A DNA stretch of 32,907 nt, from the NCBI RefSeq assembly GCF_022095675.1, contig NZ_JAHYSG010000129.1:1-32907 (forward strand), written 5' to 3'. This document shows, one piece after another, positions 5,613-13,948 of this stretch (position 1 is its first letter; each line of letters opens with the position of its first letter). Origin of the DNA: Dactylosporangium sp. AC04546 (GTDB taxonomy: Bacteria > Actinomycetota > Actinomycetes > Mycobacteriales > Micromonosporaceae). The translations under genes and the position numbers were made by a program. Below the pieces are notes generated by a model that did not search any database, was not told the DNA's origin, and was given only the letters and a program-made list of their open reading frames with translations.

Positions 5613-6626
5613 ATGTCCAAGCGGCGCATCTCCGGTTTCAAGCCCACCGGCCGGCTCCAGCTCGGCAACTACGTCGGCGCCGTGCGGCCGGTCGTCGCCG
5701 GCCAGCACGAGCCGACCGTGGCGTTCATCGCCGACCTGCACGCGCTCACCGTCCCCCACGACCCCGCCGAGCTGCGGGAGCGATCGGCGGAGGTGGCCGG
5801 CCTGCTGCTCGCGGCCGGCGTCGACCCGGCCCGCACGATTTTGTACCGCCAGTCCGACCTGCCCGCCCACGCCGAGCTGCACTACCTGCTCGAGTGCGTC
5901 GCGGGCTACGGCGAGGTACACCGGATGATCCAGTTCAAGGAGAAGGGCGGCGGCAGCGGCTCACGGCTCTCGCTGCTCACCTATCCGGTGCTCATGGCGG
6001 CCGACATCCTGCTGCACGACATCGCGGAGGTGCCCGTGGGCCGCGACCAGCGCCAGCACGTGGAGCTGACCCGCGACCTGGCGATCCGCTGCAACGAGCG
6101 GTACGGCCCGGTCTTCACCGTCCCCGAGGCCGTCCACCCGGCGGTCGCCGCCCGCGTGGCCGACCTGGCGACGCCGACGGCCAAGATGGGCAAGACCAAC
6201 GCCTCCACGGCGGGCGTGCTCTTCCTGCTCGACCCGCCCGACGTGCTGCGCCGCAAGATCATGCGGGCGGTCACCGACGACGGCACCGAGATCGTCCACG
6301 ACCCCGACCGCAAGCCGGGCGTGTCGAACCTGCTCGACATCCTGGAGGCGTGTACCGGCGAGCCCCGCCGCGAATTCCGCGGCTACGGCGAGCTCAAGGC
6401 CGCGGTGGCCGACGCGGTCATCGCGACCCTGGAGCCGATCCAGCGGCGCTACCGCGAGCTCGACGAACACGACGTCGAGCAGGTCCTGCGCGACGGAGCG
6501 GAACGGGCGAGCGAGCGGGCGGACGCGACGGTCCTGCGACTGCGCGCGGCGCTGGGCCTCACAGCCGGACGGCGCGCTCCCGCAGGTAGCCCAGCGACGC
6601 CGCCGACGGTCGGGGCACCGCGCTGA
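5613..6626 (+). CDS. trpS: Tryptophanyl-tRNA synthetase, auxiliary (TrpRS1-like) type
   Basis: 337 residues, class Ic synthetase that charges tRNA-Trp. The nucleotide-binding HIGH-like motif is GRLQLGNY (13-20) and the KMSKS loop is KMGKT (191-195). The Trp-site region LLTYPVLMAADIL (121-133) and the tRNA-contact region LECVAGYGEVHRMIQFKEKG are conserved. The start is ATG 5613, with GAAGGGAAG ahead. Several motifs (SGFKPTGRLQLGNY, DLHALTVPHDPAEL, EVPVGRDQRQHVELTRDLAIR, KMGK) look to me closer to the inducible, indolmycin-resistant TrpRS1 of Streptomyces coelicolor than to the housekeeping enzyme. That subtype is from memory and unverified. The 3' end overlaps the convergent gene by 68 bp. Confidence 0.95.
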   Translation: MSKRRISGFKPTGRLQLGNYVGAVRPVVAGQHEPTVAFIADLHALTVPHDPAELRERSAEVAGLLLAAGVDPARTILYRQSDLPAHAELHYLLECVAGYGEVHRMIQFKEKGGGSGSRLSLLTYPVLMAADILLHDIAEVPVGRDQRQHVELTRDLAIRCNERYGPVFTVPEAVHPAVAARVADLATPTAKMGKTNASTAGVLFLLDPPDVLRRKIMRAVTDDGTEIVHDPDRKPGVSNLLDILEACTGEPRREFRGYGELKAAVADAVIATLEPIQRRYRELDEHDVEQVLRDGAERASERADATVLRLRAALGLTAGRRAPAGSPATPPTVGAPR

Positions 6627-7707
6627 AGCGGGCCGGCCGGAAGTCGATCTCCTCGATCAGCAGGTCGGCCTCGACCAGCAGCGCCCACGGCACGTAGAAG
6701 GTCCGCTGGCCGGTCACCGCCACGCCCACGAAGTCGACCCGGGGCAGCAGCGCCGGCGAGCCGACCGGCCACACGGCCGTGGTGAACGTCGTGCCGTCGG
6801 CCCGCGCGGCGAGGGTCGACTCGGCGAGCCGCGGGTCGCCCAGCGTGCGGCGCTGGTGCTCGGCCACGTCGATGGCCAGGCGGCGCCGGGCCCGGGTCGC
6901 GGCCGGGTAGGCGGGGTGGTCGGGCGCCGGCGCGAACGGCACGACGCGGCCCTCGTCGTCGGTGGTGTACGCCATCGGCGACAGCGGCCGGGCGGTGCGC
7001 GCGTACTCGTCGGCGGCCAGCTCGTAGAGCTGTTCGACCAGCCGCGGCTCGTCGGCGCAGATCAGCAGCATCACCGTGCTCGGCAGGAACGCGACGGCCC
7101 GGCCCCCGACCTGCTCGTCCAGCTCGGCGAGCCAGCCGTCGAGGAGGACCCAGGAGACGAGCTGCTCCTCGTCGTAGTCCGGCACGTGCAGTACCGACGG
7201 GCCGAACAGGGCAGCCGAGGCGGGCAGCTCCGCCCGCGCGAGGGTCCGGTCGTGCGCCGCCGTGAAGATCTGCTCCACGCCGACGCCCCAGCGGGCCGGC
7301 GTGTCGACGTCGAGCGGGACATCGCCGCAGAGCACGACCTCGTCGAGGTCCGGCAGGGCGGGCCGGCGCAGCGTGCGGGTGCCCCGGGCCGCGTGGCGCA
7401 GCGCGATGCGCAGCCGGGGCAGCGCCTCGGCGAACGACGCCGGTTGTGCCGGCGGCGCCAGGCTGTGCGCCACGAACTCGCGGACGAACTGCTTCTTGTC
7501 ACCCGGATTTCGCTGGTACTGGCTGAAGGCCTTCGCCAGGAAGAGCCAGCTGTGCACGTCCTGCCCGCACTCGCACACGATCGCGAACTGCGTCGGACGG
7601 AACTCGGCGTCGTGGACGCCGATCCGGCGGAGCTCGGCCAGCACCTGGTCGGCGAATCGTTCCCGGGGTGACCGGGACGGTCGGGTCAGCCGTTCGAGGA
7701 TGCCCAC
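6559..7707 (-). CDS. Unknown 382-residue cytosolic protein (loosely DUF1444-like)
   Basis: Starts at GTG 7707, where TATCGT (7720-7715) lies 7 nt ahead with no Shine-Dalgarno; the long in-frame extension to 8043 only shadows the GNAT gene. No signal peptide or membrane segment. Visible stretches: AIVCECGQDVHSWLFLAKAF, then SLAPPAQPASFAEALPRLR, VVLCGDVPLDVDTPARWGV, WVLLDGWLAELDEQVGGRA, VAFLPSTVMLLICADEPRLV and a C-terminal block with WPVGSPALLPRVDFVGV. The middle (predicted strand, then FLPSTVMLLICAD) faintly recalls DUF1444 proteins, but I would not assign it on that. The 3' end is antisense to the last 68 bp of trpS. Function unknown. Confidence 0.75.
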   Translation of the reverse strand: MGILERLTRPSRSPRERFADQVLAELRRIGVHDAEFRPTQFAIVCECGQDVHSWLFLAKAFSQYQRNPGDKKQFVREFVAHSLAPPAQPASFAEALPRLRIALRHAARGTRTLRRPALPDLDEVVLCGDVPLDVDTPARWGVGVEQIFTAAHDRTLARAELPASAALFGPSVLHVPDYDEEQLVSWVLLDGWLAELDEQVGGRAVAFLPSTVMLLICADEPRLVEQLYELAADEYARTARPLSPMAYTTDDEGRVVPFAPAPDHPAYPAATRARRRLAIDVAEHQRRTLGDPRLAESTLAARADGTTFTTAVWPVGSPALLPRVDFVGVAVTGQRTFYVPWALLVEADLLIEEIDFRPARFSAVPRPSAASLGYLRERAVRL

Positions 7708-7714
7708 CGGCCCG

Positions 7715-7720
7715 ACGATA
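7715..7720 (-). promoter_or_regulatory. -10 hexamer of the 6559-7707 gene (leaderless)
   Basis: TATCGT then CGGGCCG then GTG 7707: a 7-nt gap. It lies just after the GNAT stop codon, so this gene can be expressed apart from the GNAT transcript. Confidence 0.45.
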
Positions 7721-7723
7721 GCC

Positions 7724-8647
7724 TCATGCGAGCTCAGAGGCGATGGGCTCGGGGGCGATGACGAGTTTTTCGTAGCACAGGCTGAGTGGGCTGTGGACGT
7801 ACGGTCCATACGGAGGAATCGGCCGGTATCCGGCTGATTCGTACAAACGGATGGCCTCCGGCTGGCGCGGCCCCGTCTCCAGGCGGACCACCCGGTAGTG
7901 CGAACCCGTCGCGAGGTCCTCCAGGGCGGCCAGGACGCGCCGCGCGATGCCGTTGCCGCGGTGGGCCGGCCGCACGTACATGCGCTTGATCTCGGCGGTC
8001 TGGTCGTCGAGCGGCTGGAGCGCGCCGCAGCCGGCTGGGACACCGTCGACGGTGGCCAGCACGAACCGGGCGTTCGGGCCGAGCGGGAACCGGCGCCGGC
8101 CGGCCTCGCCGTACCGCCCGGCCGCCTCGTTCTCGGCCGCGGCCATCAGCTCGGCGACCTCCCCGTCGGCCACCGCGCGGCGGATCACCCGCACCTCGCG
8201 GTTGCCGTCGTCGAACCGCTTCTCGAAGCAGCGGCTGGCCTCCAGCTTGACGTACGGCCCGAAGCGCGGGATCGGCCGGTAGCCCGCGGCCAGGAACAGC
8301 GAGATGGCGTCGGGCGACGTGACGCCCGTCTCCAGGCGGAGCACCCGGTGGCCGCGGGAGGCGGCGAAGTCCTCCAGCGCCGCCAGCATCCGCCGGGCGA
8401 GGCCGCGGCCACGGTAGGCCGGGCGCACGTAGAGCCGCGTGACCTCCGCGGTGTCGATGTCGACCGCCAGGATCGCGCCGCAGGCGACCGCGTCACCGCC
8501 GACGACCGCGACCAGATAGCGCGCGGCCGGGTCGACCGAGTACACATGGCCGTCCCGGCCACCGTCGCGCGTGCGCAGTTCGACCTGCTGGTCGACGACG
8601 AGCGCGATCACCTCCGAGTCGCCCGATGGACGTTGCTCGATCAGCAT
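7724..8647 (-). CDS. Tandem double-GNAT acetyltransferase
   Basis: 307 residues made of two similar GNAT domains (about 1-150 and 151-300). Each carries the acetyl-CoA motif: YVRPAYRGRGLARRMLAALED in the first and YVRPAHRGNGIARRVLAALED in the second. Each is followed by RVxRLETGxxxPxAIxL, AGYRPIPxxGPYV and a late S-x-C-x-EK. Because both halves keep the cofactor motif, both may be active; the shared tail shows an internal duplication. The substrate is unknown. ATG 8647 has no Shine-Dalgarno, but TACCGT lies 6 nt ahead, so it is probably leaderless. The following gene starts 16 bp after the stop. Confidence 0.88.
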   Translation of the reverse strand: MLIEQRPSGDSEVIALVVDQQVELRTRDGGRDGHVYSVDPAARYLVAVVGGDAVACGAILAVDIDTAEVTRLYVRPAYRGRGLARRMLAALEDFAASRGHRVLRLETGVTSPDAISLFLAAGYRPIPRFGPYVKLEASRCFEKRFDDGNREVRVIRRAVADGEVAELMAAAENEAAGRYGEAGRRRFPLGPNARFVLATVDGVPAGCGALQPLDDQTAEIKRMYVRPAHRGNGIARRVLAALEDLATGSHYRVVRLETGPRQPEAIRLYESAGYRPIPPYGPYVHSPLSLCYEKLVIAPEPIASELA

Positions 8648-8653
8648 GGAGCG

Positions 8654-8659
8654 ACGGTA
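8654..8659 (-). promoter_or_regulatory. -10 hexamer of the double-GNAT gene (leaderless)
   Basis: TACCGT, CGCTCC, ATG 8647: a 6-nt gap, the same hexamer and spacing as at 5436 and 19858. Confidence 0.55.
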
Positions 8660-8716
8660 CGCAACCCGGATTTCCCCGATGTTTCACCTGACCAGCGACT
8701 TCCGTTGCACGAAGGG

Positions 8717-10207
8717 TCAAATTTCGTCGTCGTCCGGCTCATCCCCGGGTGAAACTTCCAGCCGCCCGTCCACCCGCACCCCCGCCTGCCCGTCCTGCTG
8801 CTCGAACGGCACCCGGCGGGCCTTGCGCAGGGCCTTGCGCTCGGCCGCGCCGACCCGCTTCGACGGTTCCTCGAGCCGGTAGTCGGTGCCGCGATTGCCC
8901 GGCACGTACTCGGCGGCGGCGAAGTGTTCCGGCTGCCAATCGAATTCACGAACGCCAATGCGAACGGGATCGCCGGGAGTCGCGCCGGCCTTCTTGAGGG
9001 CCTCCTCGACCCCCAGCCGGGCCAGGCGGTCGGCAAGATAGCCCACGGCCTCGTCGTTGTCGAAGTTGGTCTGGCGCACCCACCGCTCCGGCGCGCCGCC
9101 CGTGACCACGAAGACGCCCTCGCCGTCCCGGCTGATCGTGAAACCGCTGTCGTCGACCGCGGCCGGCCGGATGACGATCCGGGTGCGCTCCGGCGGGGGC
9201 GCCGCCTTGCGCTGCTGCTCGACCAGCTCGGAAATGGCGAAGGTCAGCTCGCGCAGGCCCTCGCGGGTCACCGCGCTGACGTAGTACACGGGGTAGCCCT
9301 GCGCTTCGAGCTCGGGCCTGATGATGTCGGCGAGGTCGCGGCCGTCGGGCACGTCGACCTTGTTCAGGGCGACGATGCGCGGCCGGTCCTCCAGCCCGCC
9401 GTACGCGGCCAGCTCCGCCTCGATCGCCGCGATGTCCGACACCGGGTCGCGGTCGGTCTCCAGCGCCGCCGTGTCGACGACGTGGACGAGGATCGCGGTG
9501 CGCTCGATGTGCCGGAGGAACTCCAGCCCCAGCCCCTTGCCGGTGGCCGCCCCCGGGATGAGCCCCGGCACGTCGGCGACCGTGTAGGTGTTGTCGCCGG
9601 CCTGCACCACGCCCAGGTTGGGCACGAGCGTCGTGAACGGGTAGTCGGCGATCTTCGGCCGGGCCGCCGACATCGACGCGATGAGCGACGACTTGCCGGC
9701 CGACGGGAAGCCCACCAGGCCGACGTCCGCGACGCTCTTGAGCTCCAGGATGACGTCGATCTGCTCGCCCGGCTCGCCCAGCTCGGCGAAGCCCGGCGCC
9801 TTGCGGCGGGTGCTGGCCAGCGCGGCGTTGCCCCGCCCGCCGCGGCCGCCACGGGCGAGCTCCAGCTCGGTGCCGGCCCCGACGAGGTCGGCGATGACCT
9901 CACCGGTGAGGCTCTGCACGACGGTGCCGTCGGGCACCCGCAGCTCCAGCGACTCGCCGTTGGCCCCGTCGCGGTCGTTGCCGGCCCCGCCGTGGCCGTT
10001 GCGGGCCTTCTGGTGCGGGTGGAAGTGGAAGTCGAGCAGGGTGTGCACGCCGGGGTCGACGATCAGCTTGACGCTGCCGCCGTGCCCGCCGTCGCCCCCG
10101 TCGGGCCCGCCGAACGGCTTGAACTTCTCGCGGTGGATGGACACGCAGCCGTGACCGCCGTCGCCTGCCTTGACATGCAGCACGGCCCGGTCAACAAACG
10201 TGGTCAC
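8717..10207 (-). CDS. obgE: Obg/CgtA GTPase
   Basis: 496 residues, the long actinobacterial form. Domains: Gly-rich Obg fold (1-~158, with [12 protein letters not shown] and GNGHGG-type turns), then the G domain with P-loop GFPSAGKSS (166-174), switch [11 protein letters not shown] (212-220) and NKVD specificity motif, then a C-terminal OCT domain ([23 protein letters not shown]), and a basic/acidic tail ending DDDEI. Obg acts in large-subunit assembly and growth/stress control. The start is GTG 10207 with AAGGAG 8 nt ahead. It follows rplU-rpmA, the usual order, but a strong hairpin lies between rpmA and obgE. proB and proA, which often follow obgE in actinobacteria, are absent. Confidence 0.97.
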   Translation of the reverse strand: MTTFVDRAVLHVKAGDGGHGCVSIHREKFKPFGGPDGGDGGHGGSVKLIVDPGVHTLLDFHFHPHQKARNGHGGAGNDRDGANGESLELRVPDGTVVQSLTGEVIADLVGAGTELELARGGRGGRGNAALASTRRKAPGFAELGEPGEQIDVILELKSVADVGLVGFPSAGKSSLIASMSAARPKIADYPFTTLVPNLGVVQAGDNTYTVADVPGLIPGAATGKGLGLEFLRHIERTAILVHVVDTAALETDRDPVSDIAAIEAELAAYGGLEDRPRIVALNKVDVPDGRDLADIIRPELEAQGYPVYYVSAVTREGLRELTFAISELVEQQRKAAPPPERTRIVIRPAAVDDSGFTISRDGEGVFVVTGGAPERWVRQTNFDNDEAVGYLADRLARLGVEEALKKAGATPGDPVRIGVREFDWQPEHFAAAEYVPGNRGTDYRLEEPSKRVGAAERKALRKARRVPFEQQDGQAGVRVDGRLEVSPGDEPDDDEI

Positions 10208-10238
10208 GGAGAACGCTCCTTCAGGTGCAAACGGAAAC

Positions 10239-10271
10239 GGCGGGCCCGGCGCTCAGTGCGCCCGGCCCGCC
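10239..10271 (-). terminator. Intercistronic hairpin between rpmA and obgE
   Basis: On the minus strand a 14-bp stem with one internal mismatch (arms 10271-10258 and 10252-10239, loop ACTGA) is followed by a T-rich stretch (GTTTCCGTTTGC). It fits a partial terminator that lowers obgE expression relative to the ribosomal protein genes, or an mRNA processing or stabilising stem. Confidence 0.6.
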
Positions 10272-10287
10272 GCCCGGAAGAGAAAAC

Positions 10288-10545
10288 TCAGCCCTCAGCG
10301 GGCGTGATGCTGACCGTCTTGCGGCCCCGCTTGAGGCCGAACGTCACGTGCCCCGCGGCGAGCGCGAAGAGCGTGTCGTCGCCGCCGCGGCCGACCAGGT
10401 CGCCCGGGTGGAACTTGGTGCCGCGCTGGCGGATGATGATCTCGCCGGCGTTGACCAGCTGGCCGCCGAAACGCTTCACGCCGAGCCGCTGGGCGGCGGA
10501 GTCGCGCCCGTTCCGCGAGCTGGACGCACCCTTTTTGTGTGCCAT
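10288..10545 (-). CDS. rpmA: 50S ribosomal protein L27
   Basis: 85 residues, full length. It begins [20 protein letters not shown], the conserved N-terminal tail that reaches the peptidyl-transferase centre, and continues with [20 protein letters not shown] and [19 protein letters not shown]. There is no N-terminal extension of the kind cleaved by Prp in Firmicutes. It lies 10 bp after rplU, with a Shine-Dalgarno (AGTAGGG) overlapping the rplU stop codon, so the two are translated from one transcript. Confidence 0.98.
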   Translation of the reverse strand: MAHKKGASSSRNGRDSAAQRLGVKRFGGQLVNAGEIIIRQRGTKFHPGDLVGRGGDDTLFALAAGHVTFGLKRGRKTVSITPAEG

Positions 10546-10555
10546 CGCGCTTGCC

Positions 10556-10870
10556 CTACTTCCCGGTGGAGATGCCGGTGACCTTGACCTGGGTCAGCGG
10601 CTGACGGTGACCCTGGCGCTTGTGGTAGCCGGTCTTGTTCTTGAACTTGTGGATCCGGATCTTCGGACCCTTGGTGTGCGCAACAAGCTCAGCTGTCACC
10701 GCAGCGTTGGCAAGCTTGGCCGCGTCGGTGATGAGATCCTCACCGTCGACAAGCAGGACGGCGGACAGCGTCAACGCGTCACCCGGCTCGCCCGCGAGCT
10801 TCTCGACCTCGATCACATCGCCCTCGGCGACCTTGTACTGCTTGCCGCCGGTCTTGACGATCGCGTACAT
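10556..10870 (-). CDS. rplU: 50S ribosomal protein L21
   Basis: 104 residues. It starts [20 protein letters not shown], the L21 signature, and ends with the [24 protein letters not shown]-binding region. It binds 23S rRNA and helps L20 in early assembly. An AGGAG lies ~11 nt before ATG 10870. It is first in the rplU-rpmA-(obgE) transcript, with a structured leader upstream (10918-10965) that could take part in autoregulation. Confidence 0.98.
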   Translation of the reverse strand: MYAIVKTGGKQYKVAEGDVIEVEKLAGEPGDALTLSAVLLVDGEDLITDAAKLANAAVTAELVAHTKGPKIRIHKFKNKTGYHKRQGHRQPLTQVKVTGISTGK

Positions 10871-10917
10871 GGGACGCGGACTCCTGTCGTAGCTACTGGC
10901 GGGTTGGTCGGACGCGT

Positions 10918-10965
10918 TGCCTGCTTGTCACAGGCACGCAGAAGACCCTGCGCACGAAAGTGCGC
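10918..10965 (-). promoter_or_regulatory. Two hairpins in the rplU-rpmA leader
   Basis: Minus strand, 5' to 3': GCGCAC TTTC GTGCGC (10965-10950, perfect 6-bp stem with a 4-nt loop), then TGCCTG / CAGGCA (10936-10918, 6 bp, 7-nt loop). Both lie 48-95 nt before the L21 start. They may be an L21-type autoregulatory leader or the end of the rne transcript. Confidence 0.45.
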
Positions 10966-11003
10966 TCTAGTGAGAGTACGCCATGCCCGGCGTACTCCCC
11001 AAA

Positions 11004-13769
11004 TCAGGGGCGGGTCCGCCGGCGGACGCCACCCCGGCGAGTGCGCCGCCGGGCGCCGTTGCCCGCCGGTTCCTCCTCGTCGTCGTCGACGTTGTCGGGG
11101 TCGTCCTCGGAGGCGATCGGCGTGAACTCCGCCTCCTCCGCGGCGTCCTCGACCACGTGCGTGGCGTCGACGGCCTCCACGGCCTCCTCGGCTTCCTCCG
11201 CGACGGCCGCACCGCCACGGCGGCGGCCCCGGCGGGTGCGCGGCGCCGGAGCGTCGGCCTCCTCGACGCCGCTGGTCACCGTGGCGGAGGCCACCTTCGC
11301 GACCGCATGGCTGTGACCGTTGCCACCGCCACCGCCGCCGGTGCGCTTCTCCGGGATCGGCTCGGTGTGGATGATCAGGCCGCGGCCCTTGCACACCTCG
11401 CAGGTCTCGCTGAACGCCTCCAGCAGGCCCTGGCCGACCCGCTTGCGGGTCATCTGGACCAGGCCCAGCGAGGTGATCTCGGTGACCTGGTGCTTGGTCC
11501 GGTCACGGCCCAGGCACTCGGTCAGCCGGCGCAGGACCAGCTCGCGGTTGGACTCCAGGACCATGTCGATGAAGTCGATGACGATGATGCCGCCGAGGTC
11601 GCGCAGCCGGAGCTGGTGCACGATCTCCTCGGCCGCCTCGAGGTTGTTGCGGGTGACCGTCTCCTCGAGGTTGCCGCCGGCGCCGGTGTACTTGCCGGTG
11701 TTGACGTCGATGACGGTCATCGCCTCGGTGCGGTCGATGACCAGGCTGCCGCCGGAGGGCAGGAAGACCCGCCGGTCGAGCGCCTTGATCAGCTGCTCGT
11801 CGATGCGCTGGTCGGCGAAGACGTCACCGGTGCCGGTGTAGCGCTTGACCCGGTCGACCAGGTCGGGCGACACGTGCGACAGGTAGGGCTCGACCGACTC
11901 GTAGGCGTCGCCGCCCTGGATCACCAGCTCGCGGAAGTCCTCGTTGAACAGGTCGCGGACGACCCGGACGACCAGCTCGGGCTCCTCGTAGAGCAGGGCG
12001 GGCGCACTGCTGCTGCCCGACTTCTCCTGGATCGCCTCCCACTGCGCCTGGAGCCGCTTCACGTCGCGGGCGAGGTCGTCCTCGGACGCGCCCTCGGCCG
12101 CGGTGCGCACGATGACGCCGGCGCCGTCGGGCACGAGGTTCTTCAGCACGTCACGCAGGCGCTTGCGCTCGACGTCGGAGAGCTTGCGGCTGATGCCGGA
12201 GGCGTTGCCGTTGGGCACGTAGACGAGGTGCCGGCCGGACAGCGCGATGTGGCTGGTGAGCCGGGCGCCCTTGGTGCCGATGGGGTCCTTGGTGACCTGC
12301 ACGAGCACCGAGTCGCCGGACTTCAGCGCCTGCTCGATCGTGCGGGTGCGGCCCTCCAGCCCGGTCGCGTCCCAGTTGACCTCGCCGGCGTAGAGCACGG
12401 CGTTGCGGCCGCGGCCGATGTCGACGAACGCGGCCTCCATGCTGGGCAGCACGTTCTGGACGCGGCCGAGGTACACGTTGCCGACCATCGAGCTCGACGA
12501 CGCGCGGGTGACGTAGTGCTCGACGAGCACCTTGTCCTCCAGCACCGCGATCTGGGTCCGGTCGTTCTTCTGCCGGATCACCATCTGGCGGTCGACGGCC
12601 TCGCGGCGGGCCAGGAACTCCGCCTCCGACAGGATCGGCGGGCGGGTGCGGCGCTGCTCACGGCCGTCACGGCGACGCTGGCGCTTGGCCTCCAGGCGGG
12701 TCGAGCCGGAGACGCCCTGCACCTCGTCGCGCTCGCGCGTGGCCGGGCGCGGCTCACGGATCTTGACGACCACGTGCGGGTCGTCGCCGGTGTCGGCGTC
12801 GGCGGCCCCCTTGCGGCGGCGGCGCCGGCGGCGCCGGGTCAGGCCCTCGCCGTCCTCGTCACCCTCACCGTCGTCGGCGGCCTCCGCCTCCGCCTCGGCC
12901 ACCTCGTCGGCCTCGGCCGCCTCGGCGTCGAGGTCGTCGTCGCCCTCGCCGGCGGTGCCCCGGCCGCGGCCGCGGCCACGGCGGCCACGGCGGCGACGCC
13001 GGCGCAGGCCGCCCTCGAACTCGTCGTCCTCGTCCTCGGTGTCCTCGGTGTCGGCCTCCGCCTCGGCCTCGTCGGCCTCGACCGGCGCCTCCACCGGCTC
13101 GGCGAGCTCGGCCTCGGCGGTGACCCGGCGGCCCCGGCGCCGGCGGCTGCGGCCGGCCGGCTCCTCCTCCGCGGCGAGCTCCTCCTCGACGGCGGCGGCC
13201 GCGGGCTCCGGCGGCGCGACCTGCTCGGCGGGGGGCATGAACAGCAGCTGGACGGGCGCGGCCCGGCGGCTCCGGCGGGCCGGCGGCGGCGCCTCCTCGA
13301 CCGGCTCTTCCTCGGCCGGCTCCTCGACGAGGTCGACGGTCTCGGCGACCGGCTCGTCCTCCACGACCGGCTCGACCGGCTCCTCGACGGCGACCACCGG
13401 CTCGGGCTCGGGCTCCGGCTCCTCGACGACGGCGCGCGTGGTGCGCCGCCGGGTCCGGGTGGCCTTCACCGGCGCGGGCGGTTCCTCCAGAGGAAGCTCC
13501 TGCTGACCGGACTCGCCATCTTCGGGCGTTTCGACCGGTTCCACGGCCTTGCGCCGGCGGCGCGTGGCGCGGACCGGGGCCTCGGCAGGAGCCTCCGTCG
13601 GAGCCTCCGTCGGAGCCTCCGGCGGCGCCTCGGCCTCCGCCGCGGTGGCCTTCGTGGTCCGGCGGCGTGTGCGGCGGACCGGGGCGGCGGTCTCTTCTTC
13701 GCTGGCTGCGGCAGTTGCCACCGGCTCCTCGCCGGTGGCCTCGCCGCTTGCCGACTCGTTGTCGAACAT
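11004..13769 (-). CDS. rne: Ribonuclease E/G with long charged N-terminal extension
   Basis: 921 residues. The catalytic core follows an ~390-residue low-complexity N-terminus in which acidic Glu/Ala/Pro runs alternate with Arg-rich patches (RRTRRR, RATRRRRK, SRRRRGRR, GLTRRRRRRRRK). Core: S1 domain (SMVGNVYLGRVQNVLPSMEAA, ~426-500), RNase H-like and DNase I-like regions with catalytic Asp in VIDVNTGKYTG (~688) and IDFIDM (~732), and Zn-link CEVCKGRG (~791). These spacings match E. coli D303, D346 and C404/C407. A shorter acidic/Arg tail follows. The enzyme makes the main mRNA and rRNA processing cuts; the arginine patches probably bind RNA or partners. ATG 13769 has GGAG ahead. Confidence 0.96.
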   Translation of the reverse strand: MFDNESASGEATGEEPVATAAASEEETAAPVRRTRRRTTKATAAEAEAPPEAPTEAPTEAPAEAPVRATRRRRKAVEPVETPEDGESGQQELPLEEPPAPVKATRTRRRTTRAVVEEPEPEPEPVVAVEEPVEPVVEDEPVAETVDLVEEPAEEEPVEEAPPPARRSRRAAPVQLLFMPPAEQVAPPEPAAAAVEEELAAEEEPAGRSRRRRGRRVTAEAELAEPVEAPVEADEAEAEADTEDTEDEDDEFEGGLRRRRRRGRRGRGRGRGTAGEGDDDLDAEAAEADEVAEAEAEAADDGEGDEDGEGLTRRRRRRRRKGAADADTGDDPHVVVKIREPRPATRERDEVQGVSGSTRLEAKRQRRRDGREQRRTRPPILSEAEFLARREAVDRQMVIRQKNDRTQIAVLEDKVLVEHYVTRASSSSMVGNVYLGRVQNVLPSMEAAFVDIGRGRNAVLYAGEVNWDATGLEGRTRTIEQALKSGDSVLVQVTKDPIGTKGARLTSHIALSGRHLVYVPNGNASGISRKLSDVERKRLRDVLKNLVPDGAGVIVRTAAEGASEDDLARDVKRLQAQWEAIQEKSGSSSAPALLYEEPELVVRVVRDLFNEDFRELVIQGGDAYESVEPYLSHVSPDLVDRVKRYTGTGDVFADQRIDEQLIKALDRRVFLPSGGSLVIDRTEAMTVIDVNTGKYTGAGGNLEETVTRNNLEAAEEIVHQLRLRDLGGIIVIDFIDMVLESNRELVLRRLTECLGRDRTKHQVTEITSLGLVQMTRKRVGQGLLEAFSETCEVCKGRGLIIHTEPIPEKRTGGGGGGNGHSHAVAKVASATVTSGVEEADAPAPRTRRGRRRGGAAVAEEAEEAVEAVDATHVVEDAAEEAEFTPIASEDDPDNVDDDEEEPAGNGARRRTRRGGVRRRTRP

Positions 13770-13839
13770 GCGGACGTTCTCCAGTTCTGGCGCTCCCGGG
13801 CGCGTAGCAACTCAGCCACGCAGCCGCACGGGGGCACCG

Positions 13840-13847
13840 CATATATG
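13840..13847. promoter_or_regulatory. AT-rich palindrome in the rne upstream region
   Basis: CATATATG, the only AT-rich stretch in the 179 bp between the radical SAM-linked gene and rne, about 70 bp before the rne start. It may include the rne -10, but no exact TANNNT hexamer can be fixed here. Confidence 0.3.
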
Positions 13848-13876
13848 TTGTGCCGACGGAGGTTTCCGCTGACGCG

Positions 13877-13943
13877 GACGATCCGCCGAAAGTCTGCCAA
13901 CCTCGATGCCGGCGACCGGCGCTCCGCCACCTGGCGGATCGTC
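13877..13943 (-). terminator. Alternative inverted repeats between the radical SAM operon and rne
   Basis: GACGATCCGCC (13943-13933 on minus) can pair locally with GGCGGA (13928-13923; 6 bp, loop AGGT) or with a distal perfect 11-bp partner GGCGGATCGTC (13887-13877). The two pairings exclude each other. It lies just after the radical SAM-linked stop, so a terminator for that operon is the simplest reading. No T-run follows. Confidence 0.45.
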
Positions 13944-13948
13944 GACCA

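Noticed and set aside
6559..8043. 494-codon form of the unknown 382-aa gene
   Set aside because: The extra N-terminus overlaps the GNAT gene out of frame; GTG 7707 has a well-placed -10 hexamer.
12770..13300. Arg/Glu repeats in rne as a separate protein or a mobile repeat
   Set aside because: They lie in frame with the catalytic core and such charged N-termini are usual for actinobacterial RNase E/G.
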